The notes below the pieces were generated by a model, which saw only the letters and a program-made list of their open reading frames with translations, was not told the DNA's origin and made no database searches. From positions 98,835-162,834 of the forward strand of contig SXHN01000004.1 of the NCBI GenBank assembly GCA_005773635.1: 64,000 bases of DNA, given 5' to 3'. Shown here piece by piece: positions 1-8,827 of this stretch; within the stretch, counting starts at the first letter, position 1; the number at the start of each line of letters is the position of its first letter. A program made the translations under genes and the position numbers. Source of the DNA: Actinomycetota bacterium (GTDB taxonomy: Bacteria; Actinomycetota; Acidimicrobiia; IMCC26256; PALSA-610).

Positions 1-38
1 TTGGTGCCGCCGATGTCGACCGCGAGATACTGGTTCAC
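1..38 (-). CDS. ROK-family sugar kinase, N-terminus only (partial at window edge)
   Basis: Only the first 12 codons lie in the window. Read on the minus strand from a GTG at 38 they give MNQYLAVDIGGT followed by a codon beginning AA (Lys or Asn). DIGGT(K/N) directly after a short N-terminal strand is the ATP phosphate-binding loop of ROK sugar kinases and glucokinases. The GTG overlaps the TGA of the acyl-CoA synthetase (GTGA), so the two genes are probably translationally coupled. A hydantoinase A-type protein also starts with DIGGT but continues with Phe, which the visible bases exclude. Identity beyond this motif cannot be judged. Confidence 0.5.
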   Translation of the reverse strand, partial: MNQYLAVDIGGT

Positions 39-1594
39 AGCAGGGCTCGTTTCAACACCTTGCCCGTTGGGTTGCGTGGCAGTGCGTCGAGAAACACGAC
101 GTCGCGCGGCACCTTGTAGCGAGCGAGATGATCACGAACGTAGGCGCGAACATCTTGGTCGCTGAGCTGTGAATCGCCAGTGCGCACAACGTAGGCGCAG
201 AGTCGCTGACCGAAGTCGAGGTCGTCGACACCAACGACTGCGGCTTCGGTTATCTCAGGGTGCTTCGCCAGCAAATCTTCGACTTCACGGGGGTACACGT
301 TTTCGCCGCCACTGATGATCATGTCATCGTCGCGGCCGTCGACAAAGAGTCGGCCTTGCGCGTCGAGATGACCGACGTCGCCTGTGCTCATAAAACCGTC
401 AATAACTGCCTTGGTATCTCCGTTGGTGTACCCGTCGAATAAGAGCGCGCTGCGAACAAAGATGCGTCCGGTTCCACCGGGTTCAAGCAATGCGTCGTGG
501 TCATCGTAGATACGCAGTTCGACGCCCTGGGGCGGGCACCCTGCGGTGCCGGGAGCCGCGCGCAGGTCATTGGGTGTGGCCACAGTTGCGGAACCGACCT
601 CGGTAGATCCGTACAAGTTGTAGACGACCTCTCCAAACTGATCCATAAAAGCTTCGGCGAGGCCCGCAGGTATCGCGGATCCGGAGAGCGGCACGAGCCG
701 CAAACTATTGGTGTTGAGATTGTTGGTAGTGGGGCTACCGGCAGTGTCCAGCATTCGTCGGAGCATGATCGGCACCGCGACGAGGATTCCCACTCGATGG
801 GTTGCGATCGCGGTGATGGTGTCGCGCGGATCAAAGTTTGGTTGCAACACGATCGGGCACCCAAGTGCGAACGCGATAGCGAGATGTGCGAACCCCCAAG
901 CATGAAACAGGGGCGCAGCGATCAGCATGGGTTCGCCGCGGTGATACGGAATCGCTTCGAGCATTCCAAATGTGGCGGTCGATGCTCGCGGTGCGCCGCG
1001 GTTAGCGCCTTTGGGAATGCCTGTAGTGCCGGAAGTCAAAATGATTGTGCGGCCGGCGCGTTTTGGTGCGGGTAGCGGAGCGCTGGTGTGTGACGATGCC
1101 CAGTTACTCGTTGTAAATGTGTTGACACATTGGATTGATTCGTTGAGTTCGGAGACGAGCTCCGTGAATTCCTCATTGAAGATGATGAGGCTGGGTTGTT
1201 CACGATCGCAAACGTCCCGGAGTTGTGCCGCGGCCATGGATGTGTTGAGTAACAAGATGTGCGCCCCAATTTTGGATAACGCAACGCTTGCTTCTACGAA
1301 CGGTGCCTGATTCCTAGCCAATAGGGCAACGGTGGTGCCTTCCTGCACGCCGTGGTTACTTAATGCGTGTGCGAGAGCGTTGGTGCGTTCGTGGAGGCGG
1401 GCATAGGTGGTGGAACCATTGTTGTCGATGATCGCGGTGTCGCGTCCGTACAGCGCGGCGGCGCTAACGCAAGCGCCTGCGAGCGTTGTGCCGTGTTGTC
1501 GCAGCGCTCGAGCCGCATTGATGTAGCGGTCGGGTCTGAGTGGGCGCAGCAATCCTGATCGGCCTGCGGTTCGAACTAGTTGCATTGCATCCAT
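35..1594 (-). CDS. Acyl-CoA synthetase (AMP-binding, FadD-like)
   Basis: This 519-residue protein belongs to the adenylate-forming superfamily: it activates a carboxylic acid with ATP and transfers the acyl group to CoA. Visible core motifs in order are the P-loop TSGTTGIPKG, LYGSTEVG, the STGDVGHLD segment with GRDDDMIISGGENVYP, and a C-terminal PRNPTGKVLKR that carries the catalytic lysine. Length and motif spacing match medium/long-chain FadD-type ligases. No N-terminal signal is evident, so it should be cytosolic. It overlaps the downstream ROK start by four bases and lies 19 bases after an amidohydrolase on the same strand. The acyl substrate cannot be predicted from sequence. Confidence 0.93.
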   Translation of the reverse strand: MDAMQLVRTAGRSGLLRPLRPDRYINAARALRQHGTTLAGACVSAAALYGRDTAIIDNNGSTTYARLHERTNALAHALSNHGVQEGTTVALLARNQAPFVEASVALSKIGAHILLLNTSMAAAQLRDVCDREQPSLIIFNEEFTELVSELNESIQCVNTFTTSNWASSHTSAPLPAPKRAGRTIILTSGTTGIPKGANRGAPRASTATFGMLEAIPYHRGEPMLIAAPLFHAWGFAHLAIAFALGCPIVLQPNFDPRDTITAIATHRVGILVAVPIMLRRMLDTAGSPTTNNLNTNSLRLVPLSGSAIPAGLAEAFMDQFGEVVYNLYGSTEVGSATVATPNDLRAAPGTAGCPPQGVELRIYDDHDALLEPGGTGRIFVRSALLFDGYTNGDTKAVIDGFMSTGDVGHLDAQGRLFVDGRDDDMIISGGENVYPREVEDLLAKHPEITEAAVVGVDDLDFGQRLCAYVVRTGDSQLSDQDVRAYVRDHLARYKVPRDVVFLDALPRNPTGKVLKRALL

Positions 1595-1613
1595 GCAATG
1601 AGACTATGAGCAT

Positions 1614-3344
1614 TTACACCGTTGTCACGGTGTAAGTATCGCGGCCGCTGCGTACGACAGTGCCAGGAGTTGCGCCCGTCGCTATACCGTCGCGCACCGT
1701 TTCCACGCCATTCACCCAAACACGCGTCATCCCGATTGAGCCTGCAGTGAGGCGCGCGGTGTCGCCCGGAAGATCTTCAACCAAGGTTGCGGGCTCGGAT
1801 GCGATGGTCTCTGGGTCGAACATCACCAGATCTGCATGCAGTCCAACGGCGATGGTGCCGCGATCTCGGAGGCCGAATAGCTGCGCGGGTGCTTCAGTGA
1901 TGAGTTGCACAGCTCGTTCGAGCGACACCAGTTTGCGGCCGCGCAGCACATCGCCCAAAAAGCGGGTGGTGTATGGAGCGCCGCACATCCGGTCGAGGTG
2001 CGCGCCGGCGTCGGATCCTCCGAGCATGGCGCGTGGGTCGTCCCACAGGTCTGCTCGCATTTGCCAACTCTTGTCGTCGCCGTCACTTGCGATGGGCCAC
2101 AAGATGGTGCGCAGTTCGTCGGCGATCACAATGTCGAGCAAACAATCGAAGTTCGTTTGATCGCGCTCTTTCGCGATGTCGCTGACTTTGCGCATTTTCA
2201 GGCCGTCATTGTCTGGGCTGAAGGTGTCGCCGATGACGTAGGCACCCCATGCGGACAATCGGCGGAAAACACCGGCGTCGGGACTGTCGGCTTTGGCGTT
2301 GAGCTCAGCTCGCACTTGCGGATCTTGGAGCTTTTCGATGCGCTGTGGTCGGTCGAGGCCCATGACTTCGCCCCACCCAGGGATCATGAAGAGCGCGCAG
2401 TACGTCCCGAAGCTCATGTTCATGGGCACGATTGACGGCATCGTGAGCGCAATCACTTTGCCACCAAGTTCTTTGGCGCGATCGCCAGCTTCGAGCTGGC
2501 GGGGAATGCGTTGCGGGACGCGTGAGTCGACGGTGAGTACGTTCCAATTCAGCGGGCGCTGACCGGCCGCGCTCATTTGTGCCAGCAGTTCAATTTCTTC
2601 GTCGCTAAACATGTCGAGGCAGCCACTCACGATTGCTTCGAGGGTGGTGCCTTCGTGGTCTTTGACAGCGCCCGACAGTGCGAGCACTTCGTCGTTGCTA
2701 GCCCAACGGGAGGGAACTTTCGCGCCGTCGCCATCGGAATGCGTGTGCGAAAGGGTAGTTGAAAACCCTAAACCACCTGATTCGATTGAACTTTTGAGGA
2801 GCGCAACCATCCTGTCGATTTGTTCGGGCGTCGCTTCCTCGCCAACAGAGGCTTCTCCCATGACGTAACGGCGAATTGCGCAGTGACCGACAAGAAATCC
2901 CGCGTTGACCGCGATCTTGCCTTCGAACCGGTCGAGAAATTCACCGAAGGTGTGCCAATCCCAGGTGATGCCGTGTTCGAGTGCGGCAAGCGGCATTCCC
3001 TCGACTTTCGCCATCATTTTGCGGGTGTAGTCGGCCGCTTCTGGTTTGATCGGCGCCAGTGAAAAGCCGCAGTTACCACCAATCACTGTGGTGACACCGT
3101 GAACGTTGGATGGCGTTGCGAACGGATCCCAGTGGAGCTGCGCGTCGTAGTGAGTGTGGGGATCGACGAATCCTGGAGCTAGTACCTGGCCGACGCCGTC
3201 GATGGTTGAGACTGCGTCACCGTCGAGGGCGCCTGGGTCCGCGATGGCGGTGATTCGTCCGCCATGAACTCCAACGTCGGCGAGCCGTTCTGGAGCACCA
3301 GTGCCGTCGACTAACCGCGCACCGAGAATTTTGACATCGAACAT
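1614..3344 (-). CDS. N-acyl-D-amino-acid deacylase-type amidohydrolase
   Basis: A 576-residue metal-dependent amidohydrolase of the D-aminoacylase group, which hydrolyses N-acyl-D-amino acids or related amides. The N-terminus (KILGARLVDGTG) is the typical beta-sandwich strand, followed by the metal-site motif PGFVDPHTHYDAQLHWDP near residue 70. The signature GGNCGFSLAP, a central LSHTHSDG, and the distal aspartate region GGSDAGAHLD are all present. The ATG at 3344 is chosen because a strong GGAGG lies nine bases upstream; an upstream in-frame start at 3377 would add 11 unlike residues. It precedes the acyl-CoA synthetase on the same strand by 19 bases, so co-transcription is likely. Confidence 0.9.
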   Translation of the reverse strand: MFDVKILGARLVDGTGAPERLADVGVHGGRITAIADPGALDGDAVSTIDGVGQVLAPGFVDPHTHYDAQLHWDPFATPSNVHGVTTVIGGNCGFSLAPIKPEAADYTRKMMAKVEGMPLAALEHGITWDWHTFGEFLDRFEGKIAVNAGFLVGHCAIRRYVMGEASVGEEATPEQIDRMVALLKSSIESGGLGFSTTLSHTHSDGDGAKVPSRWASNDEVLALSGAVKDHEGTTLEAIVSGCLDMFSDEEIELLAQMSAAGQRPLNWNVLTVDSRVPQRIPRQLEAGDRAKELGGKVIALTMPSIVPMNMSFGTYCALFMIPGWGEVMGLDRPQRIEKLQDPQVRAELNAKADSPDAGVFRRLSAWGAYVIGDTFSPDNDGLKMRKVSDIAKERDQTNFDCLLDIVIADELRTILWPIASDGDDKSWQMRADLWDDPRAMLGGSDAGAHLDRMCGAPYTTRFLGDVLRGRKLVSLERAVQLITEAPAQLFGLRDRGTIAVGLHADLVMFDPETIASEPATLVEDLPGDTARLTAGSIGMTRVWVNGVETVRDGIATGATPGTVVRSGRDTYTVTTV

Positions 3345-3525
3345 GGCAATTGCCTCCACGGGGCGCAGTTGTGACAAAATCTGATGGGTAGTCAGATTCT
3401 AAGACTGCGACCAGTGCCCGCCGAATCCGTATCGCCCTCGGAGTATCCCCGAGAGAGCCTGTTGTATCGAGCAACGACGAAAAAATTCCAGCTCAACTGG
3501 AGATTGTTGTTGCCGATGCGAATAT

Positions 3526-4587
3526 GTGGATTCTGAAACTCCTGAACCGGAAGTTGGAACGGCGCCGCCCGTAGGTGCGGTCGCGACTGCTGACGAAACA
3601 CCGGCGGAGGAGCCCAATGCCCCGGAATTGAGTCGCCTCGACAAAGTCAAGACGTTGATGCGAGGCGATCATTCGAAGCTGGTTGCAGGGTTGCTGATTG
3701 GATCTCTGGCGACTTTCTCGGTGACGTCAACGATGTCGAATGGCAAGGTCGAAGCGCCAGTAGCCGCACAACTCGCGCAGCTGCGCGCCGATGTGACTGA
3801 GCTGAAATCAGGTACGCACGGCGCGGGGCCAAGCAAACACGACGCTGCCGAAAAGCCTACGAAGACCAGTACTGCCGAGCACGAGACGCCCCCCAAGGCT
3901 GGAAAGGCTCCGCACTGGACCTACGCCGAAGCCAAAGATTGGGGCGCGCTCAGCGACCAATACATCGCTTGCCAGGAAGGCACCAAACAATCACCTATCG
4001 CGCTGAAGACCGAAGGTGTGAAGCGATTCGCTGGTGAGACCGAGTTTGAATACGAGCCGCATGCTGTTTCTGTTGTGGACAACGGACACACTGTGCAGGT
4101 GAATGCCGAAGGCGCAGGAACGATGACGACCGGGGACCACAAGTTCAGCCTTGTGCAGTTCCATGTCCATCTCCCAAGCGAACACACCATCGACGGCAAG
4201 CAATTCGAACTCGAAGTGCACCTGGTGCACAAAGACGCCCAAGACAAGCTTGCTGTCGTAGGAGTGATGGTCGAAGAAGGAGACGCGCTCACAGATTTCG
4301 ACGGCCTGCTTGCTGCGGTTGGTGAAATTGACCAAGAGACGGATGTCGACGAACCGTTCGATCCGTCCTCGCTACTGCCCGAAACCCACGATGTGTTGCG
4401 TTACGACGGTTCGCTGACAACGCCGCCGTGTAGCGAAGGCGTGTCGTGGAACGTCATGGTGGAACCGATCACGATGAGCAAAGCACAAATCGAATCGTTG
4501 AAGACTCACCTACACGAGCCGAACAGCCGTCCTCTTCAAGAAGCCAACGGACGCGAAACCAAGATGGAAATTGACCTCGGGCACTAG
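3526..4587 (+). CDS. Membrane-anchored alpha-carbonic anhydrase
   Basis: A 353-residue protein with a C-terminal alpha-class carbonic anhydrase domain that interconverts CO2 and bicarbonate. The zinc ligands are visible as FHVHLPSEH (two His, around residues 212-216) and EVHLVH (third His, around 230). The Q-S-P-I segment and SLTTPPCSEGV loop are also canonical. Before the enzyme lies an acidic, Pro-rich N-terminus, one hydrophobic segment (about residues 50-70, KLVAGLLIGSLATF) and a Lys/Thr/Pro-rich linker, so the enzyme is probably tethered outside the membrane rather than secreted. The start is GTG at 3526; no stop closes the frame just upstream, so the true start could be slightly earlier. 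Confidence 0.93.
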   Translation: MDSETPEPEVGTAPPVGAVATADETPAEEPNAPELSRLDKVKTLMRGDHSKLVAGLLIGSLATFSVTSTMSNGKVEAPVAAQLAQLRADVTELKSGTHGAGPSKHDAAEKPTKTSTAEHETPPKAGKAPHWTYAEAKDWGALSDQYIACQEGTKQSPIALKTEGVKRFAGETEFEYEPHAVSVVDNGHTVQVNAEGAGTMTTGDHKFSLVQFHVHLPSEHTIDGKQFELEVHLVHKDAQDKLAVVGVMVEEGDALTDFDGLLAAVGEIDQETDVDEPFDPSSLLPETHDVLRYDGSLTTPPCSEGVSWNVMVEPITMSKAQIESLKTHLHEPNSRPLQEANGRETKMEIDLGH

Positions 4588-4616
4588 TTGCCCTCGGAGT
4601 GATTCTTGCCAGACAG

Positions 4617-5768
4617 CTAGCTCGCGCCTTGGTAGTCGGTGTTCATTCCGTATTTGGGGAACGATTTGATGAAGGCGTGTTCGTGGAGGCCGTAGCCGAC
4701 CGTACCGTTGGTCTGGGTAAAGCGGGCGACTTGGTCCACGATCGTGAATTGGCCGAGCGCCTCAATGTCGGCGATCTTGAATTCGCGACCCTGCACCACG
4801 AGTGGTCCTTGGTACATGCCGTGCCGCCAGTCGGCCTCGACGCCGTAGCCGGTGCCAATCGCGATGTACGCAGGCAATAACGGTTCTACCTTCACAGAAA
4901 ACGCACCTTCGGGAGCATCCGGGAAGTGAATTGTGGACGCCGTGACCATACGGGTGCCGGGTGTAAGCGTGTGCTCGTATTCCGGGCGCCCGAGCCACTC
5001 TGGCTCGCGTTCAGGATCGCTCCAGATCCGCATTGATTCTTCCAGTACACGGCGACCGTCGGCTTCCTCATTAAGCATGTAGAGAATGGAGTGGTCGTCG
5101 AACTGCATGGGGTCGTAGTTCCACATGCCTTGCATCGACCCGGTGTGTTCGTGGATTCCCTCCGGCTCCTTCTCGCCGTGTGGGCGAACACCCCACGACC
5201 GGTCACGAGTTCCCCACCAGCGGTCGGGTGTGATGTCGGATCGTTCGCCAGCGACTTCGAGCCATCCCGTCCAGCAACCAGTTTGCGCGAATCGCATGGT
5301 GTCAAACAGCACCCGCCCGTGGCGTCGCACGTACTGCCGTGGTTCTTCGAATGCCGGAATCGACCCTTCCCATTGGAGATCGCACGCGATTTGGAGTTCG
5401 CCACTATCGGCATCGGTTGCCGCGTGCGACGATGGATCACAGACGAACCTCACCTTTTTCAACGGTTCGATGACTTCGACGCGAAAGGGTCCAACGCTGG
5501 TATCCATGCGATCGCCGAGTTCGCGCGACGCTCGTACGACGTATTGCGAGTCGCCGCGGCGCACGCAAGCGAAACAATCTGATGTCGCGAGGTTGGGGTA
5601 TTGCCCAAGACCCATCACCATGAAGAGCTCATCGCTACTGCCGTGCATGTTGAAGTAGTAACGATCGTAAAAGTTGCGGTCGCTGCTGCCAACGTTGCGA
5701 ATCGTGTCGGCGTTTTGGTGAACGGGGTAGTCGTCCCATGAACTCAATGAAGACTGGTAGTCGCGCAT
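4617..5768 (-). CDS. Lipocalin-like (AttH/tocopherol-cyclase-like) protein, paralogue A
   Basis: A 383-residue protein of unknown function, one of three paralogues in this window (others at 6317 and 18738). Shared landmarks are an N-terminal DDYPVHQ, FYDRYYFN and YPN stretch, a VGPFRVEVIEPLKKVRFV strand, the invariant WGTRDRSWGVR motif near mid-protein, and a C-terminal WRHGMYQGP motif. Alternating beta strands with little helix suggest a two-barrel lipocalin-type fold seen in hydroxysteroid, terpenoid or carotenoid-related hydratases, but no catalytic activity is assigned here. The ATG at 5768 is chosen because it matches the start of the 19865 paralogue; a longer frame to 5939 would run into fae on the other strand. 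Only 24 bases separate it from divergent fae. Confidence 0.75.
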   Translation of the reverse strand: MRDYQSSLSSWDDYPVHQNADTIRNVGSSDRNFYDRYYFNMHGSSDELFMVMGLGQYPNLATSDCFACVRRGDSQYVVRASRELGDRMDTSVGPFRVEVIEPLKKVRFVCDPSSHAATDADSGELQIACDLQWEGSIPAFEEPRQYVRRHGRVLFDTMRFAQTGCWTGWLEVAGERSDITPDRWWGTRDRSWGVRPHGEKEPEGIHEHTGSMQGMWNYDPMQFDDHSILYMLNEEADGRRVLEESMRIWSDPEREPEWLGRPEYEHTLTPGTRMVTASTIHFPDAPEGAFSVKVEPLLPAYIAIGTGYGVEADWRHGMYQGPLVVQGREFKIADIEALGQFTIVDQVARFTQTNGTVGYGLHEHAFIKSFPKYGMNTDYQGAS

Positions 5769-5792
5769 GCGTGAGAAAGTAGCTTCGCGGCT

Positions 5793-6320
5793 ATGAGTGT
5801 TGTCAAAGCGGCGCAGATCGGTGAAGGCTTCGTGGGCGAGGTACCGCACGTCGCCCACGTCAATACGGTGTTTGGGGTGCGAGGTGGCCCGGTTGAAGCT
5901 GCATGGGCGACAGCACTCGCCACCCCTCGAGCAGGCCATGTTCCGTTCGTATGCGTGTTACGTCCGAATTTGCCAGTGCAGCCAATGACGTTGTTTGTGA
6001 ACAAAGCGGCCGTTGTAAATGACTTACACGGCACGCTCACTTGGGGTGCGGCACAGGCCGGGGTCGCAGCAGGTGTAGCCGACGCGATAGCCGCCGGTGC
6101 CATCGACGCGTCCACCGTTGGCGATCATTGCTTGATCGTTGCGGTCTGGGTTGACCCGGCCGCGACCGACGCCGAGTTGATATACGCGCACAATCGAGCT
6201 GCTACGTCAGCAGCGCTCGCCGCAGGGGCACGCGGAGAGCCGAGCGTCACCGCAGTATTGGCCGAACGAGATTCGCCTTGGAATCCGTATTTCATACCTA
6301 CGGCAAAGGACAACGCATGA
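5793..6320 (+). CDS. fae: Formaldehyde-activating enzyme (Fae) homologue
   Basis: A 175-residue Fae-family protein. True Fae condenses formaldehyde with tetrahydromethanopterin (H4MPT) in methylotrophs. Family signatures are visible: QIGEGFVGE, AHVN followed by GVRGGP, RPNLPVQP, FVNKAAV, WGAAQAGVAAGVADAI and a C-terminal AHNRAATSAAL plus ARGEPS. The conserved His of the AH(V/I)(D/N) motif is kept, but the following residue is Asn where Fae enzymes I recall have Asp. The stop overlaps the next start (ATGA), so it is translationally coupled to a lipocalin-like gene. No H4MPT biosynthesis gene is visible in the window, so a Fae-like carbonyl-binding role with another cofactor is possible. Confidence 0.88.
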   Translation: MSVVKAAQIGEGFVGEVPHVAHVNTVFGVRGGPVEAAWATALATPRAGHVPFVCVLRPNLPVQPMTLFVNKAAVVNDLHGTLTWGAAQAGVAAGVADAIAAGAIDASTVGDHCLIVAVWVDPAATDAELIYAHNRAATSAALAAGARGEPSVTAVLAERDSPWNPYFIPTAKDNA

Positions 6321-7492
6321 ATAACCCCGTTGGCCCCGTCACCGCAGCCGACGAAATGTTCTGCCATCAAGTCACAGAAACGTTTGCCACCGTGGGGAGT
6401 TCTGACCTCGCGTGGACAGAAAAGGTGTGCGCAATGGCGGCAGCTCGCGACGGGTCGTTGCAGCTTGGCTTTGGCTTAGGCAAATACAACAATCGAAACG
6501 TGATGGATGCGTACGCGGGCGTGTCGCGAGGTCTCGAACAAATCACCGTTCGCGCGAGCCGCCAGCTCGCACCCGATCTGAACACCACTGTGATTGGCCC
6601 AATTCACTACGAAGTACTCGAACCGCTGCGCAGGGTTCGGTTCCGTCTTGAGCCCAACGATGTGCAACCCATTGCGTTCGACTGGACTTTTGATTCTGTG
6701 GTGCCTTGCCAAACCGAAGAACGTACATTGCAGCGTACGCAAGACGGCCGTCGCATTAGTGCGGAACTTGTTCGTTACCACCAGACGGGCGTGGCGTCGG
6801 GGTGGATTGAGATCGACGGCAAGCGTACCGAAATGTCGAACGACACCTGGGTGAGTACGCGGGATCACAGCTGGGGCGTGCGCTACGACGTGGGGCAAAC
6901 CCCGACTGATCTTGAACCTGCGCTCAATCCTGTAGATATTGACGGCGTGAGTTTCTCGATGATCTGGTGCCCGATGCTGTTCGAACGCTCCGACGGCAGT
7001 CGCTACGCAATGTTTATGCACGCGATCATCGTTGAGGGTTTTGGGAGCGTGTTGCACAAGACAGTCACTGGCGGAGTGGAACATGCCGACGGCAGCGTAG
7101 AGCCGTTTCTCGACCTGCAGCTCGACTTAGATTTTCATCCGGTCACTCGGCGTTTGCAGGGTGGAACCGTGCACGCACGGATGGTCGACGGCAGCGAACG
7201 ACCAGTCACGTTTCGGGTGCCGACCGACACCGGGTTTCATCTTGGCGCGGGGTTGTATTTCGGGTGGAAGGGGCATCATCACGGTGAATGGCGGGGCGTA
7301 TTGCACACCGAAGGGGAGCGGATTGCGGATTGCACTGCTGCCGAGGTGTTTCAAGACCTCCACCAAATTCGTGACACCTTCGTGTTGGTCGAAGATCCAG
7401 TCGGTGGAGGAAGCGGCTATGGCAACTGCCAACCGGTGATCACCGGTGCCCACCCCAGTCGAGGGCTCAGCACCGATTCATCGTTTTGGTAA
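6317..7492 (+). CDS. Lipocalin-like protein, paralogue B (coupled to fae)
   Basis: A 391-residue homologue of the proteins at 4617 and 18738, more divergent from them than they are from each other. It keeps the GPIHYEVLEPLRRVRFRL strand, the TRDHSWGVR motif (His for Arg of the other two) and a C-terminal GWKGHHHGEWRGV segment, but lacks the N-terminal DDYP-HQ start. The ATG at 6317 is chosen because it overlaps the fae stop by four bases; a frame extending to 6278 would only duplicate fae sequence. The tight coupling suggests that this protein and the Fae homologue work together, perhaps by presenting or modifying a reactive carbonyl or lipid substrate; that role is inference. Confidence 0.75.
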   Translation: MNNPVGPVTAADEMFCHQVTETFATVGSSDLAWTEKVCAMAAARDGSLQLGFGLGKYNNRNVMDAYAGVSRGLEQITVRASRQLAPDLNTTVIGPIHYEVLEPLRRVRFRLEPNDVQPIAFDWTFDSVVPCQTEERTLQRTQDGRRISAELVRYHQTGVASGWIEIDGKRTEMSNDTWVSTRDHSWGVRYDVGQTPTDLEPALNPVDIDGVSFSMIWCPMLFERSDGSRYAMFMHAIIVEGFGSVLHKTVTGGVEHADGSVEPFLDLQLDLDFHPVTRRLQGGTVHARMVDGSERPVTFRVPTDTGFHLGAGLYFGWKGHHHGEWRGVLHTEGERIADCTAAEVFQDLHQIRDTFVLVEDPVGGGSGYGNCQPVITGAHPSRGLSTDSSFW

Positions 7493-7571
7493 ACACATCG
7501 ACCGATGTCGCGGCCGTGCTATTGCCCGTAGGAACCTCAAGAACTTAGGAGTGGCTGCCGATTGAGAGGGC

Positions 7572-7646
7572 ATGATCACTGTTGTTGCCCTGTTCTCACT
7601 CGCGGCTGCGATGAGCGCGCAATACTTCGTGCACCAAGGGAACTAA
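7572..7646 (+). CDS. Possible 24-residue hydrophobic peptide
   Basis: A short frame, MITVVALFSLAAAMSAQYFV and four more residues, occupies the gap after the paralogue B gene. It would form one small membrane helix. A GAGAGGG lies immediately before the ATG, closer than an ideal ribosome site, and a better AGGAG sits about 20 bases upstream. It could be a leader or a membrane micropeptide, or chance. The rest of the 7493-7693 gap shows no other feature. Confidence 0.25.
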   Translation: MITVVALFSLAAAMSAQYFVHQGN

Positions 7647-7693
7647 ACACTCCCGCTGTTGTAGTTGTGGCGCCGCCGCAGGCCTCAGTTGGG

Positions 7694-8818
7694 TCAGCGC
7701 GAGATCAGCTTGACGCTCGTCGTGAACTCTTTGAGCGATGATGCCAACGGTTCGACGCCGATGCCTGGCCCGGTCGGCACGCGGAGCTGACCGTGTTCGA
7801 GTACGAACGGTTCCGTGATGTCTTGGGCGAAGTAGCGCTTCGATTCCGATGTGTCACCCGGCAATGTGAAGTTGGGCAGGGCGGCGAGGGCAATGTTCGC
7901 GGCGCGTCCGATCCCGGTTTCAAGCATGCCTCCGCACCAAACCGGGATTCCCCGCTCCGCACACACATTGTGCACCTTGACCGCTTCGAGATATCCGCCG
8001 ACGCGGCCAGGTTTGATATTGATGATCTTGCAGGCGCCGATTTCGATCGCGTACCGCGCACTCTTCGCGGAAACGATTGACTCATCAAGACAGATTGGTG
8101 ACGCAATGAGCTGAGCGAGTGCCGCGTGGCCTGGGATATCGGCCGGTGCCAATGGCTGTTCGAGCATGAGTAATGCAAATGGATCGAGAGCCTGCATCGC
8201 TGCGATGTGCGCGGGATTGTCGAGTGAATACGCTGCGTTGGCATCGGTCGACAGTAGGAGGTCGGGCCCGAAGTGCTCGCGTACGCCGCGTACGAATTGC
8301 ACATCGGAGCCGGGCTCGATCTTCAGCTTGATTCGTTTGTAGCCCGCGGCGACATAGCCCGCTACCGTGTCGATGAGTTGCGCGACCGATCCTTGAATGC
8401 CCACAGACACCCCGCAATCGACGCGTTCGCGACTGGCTCCTAAACGCTGGCCGAATGAAATGCCTTGCGACTTCAATTCGGCGTCGAGGATCGTCATCTC
8501 CAACGCAGCCTTTGCCATCGGGTGACCTTGCACCCTGCTGAGTAGTTTGGCGACGTCCTCGGCGGCAGGGCCATGCGAGGCGAATATCCGTGGGATGAGG
8601 TACCGCTCGATTACGTCTGCGGCTCCGTCTACATACTCAGGTGAGTACAAGGGCTGAACGTCGGCCACGCATTCGCCCCAACCTGTCGGTCCGTCGTGCG
8701 CGAAACTCCGCACTAGCAGCGCGTCGCGATGCGTCTCGGTGCTGAACGAGGTTCGAAAGGGCGTGACAAGCGGGATTCGCACACGACGAAGTTCGAACGC
8801 ATCGATTTGCATACCCAT
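7694..8818 (-). CDS. menC: o-Succinylbenzoate synthase / N-succinylamino-acid racemase (enolase superfamily)
   Basis: A 374-residue enolase-superfamily enzyme of the MenC/NSAR subgroup. It has the KLKIEPG lysines, metal ligands in DANAAY, LEQPL and LDES, the second catalytic lysine in NIKPGRVGG, and the subgroup signature CGGMLETGIGRAANIALAALP followed by LPGDTSES and ITEPFVL, close to Amycolatopsis NSAR as I recall it. The enzyme dehydrates SHCHC to o-succinylbenzoate in menaquinone synthesis and/or racemises N-succinylamino acids. No other men gene is nearby, but an N-acyl-D-amino-acid deacylase lies 4 kb away, which makes a racemase role plausible. The start is taken at ATG 8818; a second ATG two codons in is equally possible. 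Confidence 0.85.
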   Translation of the reverse strand: MGMQIDAFELRRVRIPLVTPFRTSFSTETHRDALLVRSFAHDGPTGWGECVADVQPLYSPEYVDGAADVIERYLIPRIFASHGPAAEDVAKLLSRVQGHPMAKAALEMTILDAELKSQGISFGQRLGASRERVDCGVSVGIQGSVAQLIDTVAGYVAAGYKRIKLKIEPGSDVQFVRGVREHFGPDLLLSTDANAAYSLDNPAHIAAMQALDPFALLMLEQPLAPADIPGHAALAQLIASPICLDESIVSAKSARYAIEIGACKIINIKPGRVGGYLEAVKVHNVCAERGIPVWCGGMLETGIGRAANIALAALPNFTLPGDTSESKRYFAQDITEPFVLEHGQLRVPTGPGIGVEPLASSLKEFTTSVKLISR

Positions 8819-8827
8819 CAAGGTGTT

